A stretch of 64,000 nt of DNA from a virus, in IMG/VR virus record IMGVR_UViG_3300033571_010557, positions 1-64,000 of that record. One strand, given 5' to 3'. Within the stretch, counting starts at the first letter, position 1; every line of letters starts with the position of its first letter. Shown here piece after piece: positions 62,806 to 64,000 of this stretch. The position numbers were made by a program, and so were the translations under genes. The notes under the pieces are model-generated. The model was not told the DNA's origin. It ran no database searches and was given only the letters and a program-made list of their open reading frames with translations.

Positions 62806-63126
62806 ATGAAGACATACCAGGTATACATCGCCAGATGTTCAGATGGATCTTTATATACCGGATTTAGCGATGACCCGGTGAGAAGATGTCGGGTTCATAA
62901 CTCGGGAAAGGGTGCCAAGTACACTAGATCAAGGCTTCCTGTTGAATTAGTATGGGTTAGTGAACCGTACTACGATGTTTCCACAGCCATGTCCTTTGAA
63001 CGGAGTATAAAGAAAATGAGCAGAAAGAAGAAGCTGAAGATTGTGACACGCGAAACACATGCATGTCAGCGTCTCGACGATCAAATCCACGCCGAGCAAT
63101 TGAGTCAGGCGAACCGTCAAAGATGA
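62806..63126 (+). CDS. GIY-YIG endonuclease with repeat-derived tail
   Basis: A 106-residue protein. YQVYIARCSDGSLYTGFSDD holds the GIY-YIG core (VYI...LYTG), RRCRVHNSGKGAKYTRSRLP the catalytic Arg region, and MSFERSIKKMSRKKKLKIV the conserved Glu helix: a YhbQ-like single-domain nuclease. The last 30 residues are encoded by an 80-bp repeat also present at 63875, so the original end appears to have been replaced. Such nucleases can repair, move or restrict DNA. Confidence 0.78.
   Translation: MKTYQVYIARCSDGSLYTGFSDDPVRRCRVHNSGKGAKYTRSRLPVELVWVSEPYYDVSTAMSFERSIKKMSRKKKLKIVTRETHACQRLDDQIHAEQLSQANRQR
63035..63114 (+). repeat. 80-bp direct repeat, copy 1
   Basis: Starts tgaagattgt and ends gtcaggcgaac; identical by eye to 63875-63954, spaced exactly 840 bp apart. 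It encodes the last part of the GIY-YIG protein. Confidence 0.93.
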
Positions 63127-63135
63127 GGCGACCGC

Positions 63136-63402
63136 ATGAGCGCGACTGACCAACATAGCACCCACAACGCAACCGCGAATGCGGTTGCCTCCAGCGGCAT
63201 GGTATGTGCCGCCCGTCGGAAAAAGCCAGCTCGCCACATGAGCGCAAGAAATGCGGATGGCTGGGCATGGGTCAAGTGCGGTAGAAAAGCAGTGACCGTG
63301 AGTGAGTTTGGCAAACCGCTTTGTCGTCAGTGTTCACATACCGATAAAACTCTGGCGACGGGAGGGGCGGCGATGCGCTCCGACGAAGCCGGGAAACTCT
63401 GA
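63136..63402 (+). CDS. Hypothetical 88-residue Cys-containing protein
   Basis: ATG 63136. Basic and GC-rich with CGN codons. VCAARRKKPARHMSARNADG and KPLCRQCSHTDK give spaced cysteines that may bind zinc. Style differs from the rest of the genome; lies within the 840-bp segment bounded by the direct repeats. Confidence 0.5.
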   Translation: MSATDQHSTHNATANAVASSGMVCAARRKKPARHMSARNADGWAWVKCGRKAVTVSEFGKPLCRQCSHTDKTLATGGAAMRSDEAGKL

Positions 63403-63415
63403 ACTCAAAAATAGC

Positions 63416-63727
63416 ATGGATAAAACAAAACAGACCCCTCCCGTTGCCAGCAGTGCCCTTGTTCGGCCTTTGCCGAAGTCGGGCGTGGCGGACTGCCCAT
63501 CTTGCGGTTGCAAACAGACAGTGAAGCGCCACAACGCCGACTGGACATGCTACAAATGCTGGTTCCACGAGACGGTCGATGAGGATAAAGAGATGGAACG
63601 CGAAATCACTGACATGCTCATGGAGTGCGTCGATTGGCTGGGGCGAAACCCGGCAATAAAACCCGATCCTCGCGTGTGGCAACACCTAGCGGTGTATTGG
63701 CCGAACGTCAAAAATCAGGCACCATGA
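63416..63727 (+). CDS. Zinc-ribbon protein
   Basis: A 103-residue protein from ATG 63416. DCPSCGCKQTVKRHNADWTC with YKCWF is a CxxC...CxxC ribbon. The acidic helix that follows (ETVDEDKEMEREITDMLMEC) may be a partner-binding segment. Lies between the direct repeats; overlaps the next gene by 4 bases. Confidence 0.62.
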   Translation: MDKTKQTPPVASSALVRPLPKSGVADCPSCGCKQTVKRHNADWTCYKCWFHETVDEDKEMEREITDMLMECVDWLGRNPAIKPDPRVWQHLAVYWPNVKNQAP

Positions 63728-63960
63728 GCACAGGACGACACCAACACGACAGGCAGCCTACGAATGGTTGCGTGCATTTTTCTTGTTCGCATGCGGCTTG
63801 GTGGGATGCTGGATGGTTGCGTTGTCACTACAAATGGATTGGTCCTCATATTTGGATCGAGCATGGCAAGTTTATGAAGATTGTGACACGCGAAACACAT
63901 GCATGTCAGCGTCTCGACGATCAAATCCACGCCGAGCAATTGAGTCAGGCGAACGATTAA
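63724..63960 (+). CDS. Hypothetical 78-residue protein with repeat-derived tail
   Basis: ATG 63724 (ATGA overlap). A His/Cys/Trp-rich start (CVHFSCSHAAWWDAGWLRCH), then MKIVTRETHACQRLDDQIHA from the 80-bp repeat. The repeat part alone could start at ATG 63874. It shares its C-terminus with the GIY-YIG protein. Confidence 0.5.
   Translation: MSTGRHQHDRQPTNGCVHFSCSHAAWWDAGWLRCHYKWIGPHIWIEHGKFMKIVTRETHACQRLDDQIHAEQLSQAND
63875..63954 (+). repeat. 80-bp direct repeat, copy 2
   Basis: Second copy of the repeat at 63035-63114. Confidence 0.93.
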
Positions 63961-63986
63961 GCGCAGTGAACCGCGAGCACAAAGCT

Positions 63987-64000
63987 ATGAAAACACCTCA
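63987..64000 (+). CDS. Possible start of a further gene (partial)
   Basis: ATG 63987 follows an A/C-rich gagcacaaagct and continues off the window edge (MKTP...). Nothing more can be said. Confidence 0.3.

Overview
The window is a dense stretch of a large tailed-phage genome with T4-like (myovirus) logic. Virion genes recognisable by motif or by T4 gene order are a gp19-type tail tube, a gp15-type tail sheath stabiliser, a prohead protease fused to scaffold, a gp23-type major capsid protein, collar-domain tail proteins and a probable baseplate hub. Replication and nucleotide genes are a UvsW-like helicase, a DnaB-like helicase, an SbcD/gp47-like nuclease, class I ribonucleotide reductase, DHFR, a PurA/PurZ-like synthetase and a MazG-like domain. 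There are two tRNA genes and no integrase, CRISPR array or insertion sequence. Sheath, portal, terminase and DNA polymerase are not seen and presumably lie outside. The host cannot be named. Almost no gene has a Shine-Dalgarno sequence, which points to a bacterium (or a phage strategy) that initiates mainly on leaderless or unstructured leaders.

Layout: 1-3.6 kb holds a small twin-arginine protein, a methyltransferase, a glycosyltransferase, the PurZ-like enzyme and a putative abundant structural protein closed by a terminator. 3.7-14.2 kb holds tRNA-Arg, recombination and helicase genes, and an island of paired glycosyltransferases around a radical SAM enzyme, ending in the minus-strand DnaB-like helicase. 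14.2-25 kb is the endolysin, tail tube and head-morphogenesis block, ending in the capsid gene and a strong terminator. 25-30 kb holds small accessory genes on both strands. 30-35 kb is the baseplate and tail-fibre block. 35-42.3 kb mixes abundant-type proteins, a second helicase, the sheath stabiliser and a Ser/Pro/Gly repeat protein. 42.3-47.5 kb is nucleotide metabolism (APS-kinase-like, NrdB, NrdA, DHFR), a kinase-like protein and tRNA-Ser. 47.5-64 kb is accessory: many small genes, an HD hydrolase next to the MazG fusion, an R2K-like ATP-grasp, a DUF932 protein, and a GC-richer tail with a GIY-YIG gene and an 80-bp direct repeat.

Expression: thirteen near-identical promoters (TTGACA, exactly 17 bp, TAAAAT-like -10 preceded by TGT) recur. 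In ten of them the start codon lies 5-8 nt after the -10, so the transcripts should be leaderless. A second AT-rich motif (TAGTTATTTA/TAATTATTTA) abuts the start of many virion genes and resembles the T4 late promoter. A third class, with host-like codons (CGY arginine, C-ending), has A/C-rich leaders. An internal ATG inside the protease-scaffold fusion has the same kind of leader and marks an abrupt switch of codon usage.

Most unusual observation: two tiny proteins (135-305 and 57943-58155) have a twin-arginine/hydrophobic N-terminus followed by 20-30 residues that match two different conserved segments of this phage's own capsid protein. One of these is the segment equivalent to the T4 gp23 Gol peptide. 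Genes are packed tightly; no gene-free stretch exceeds about 300 bases.
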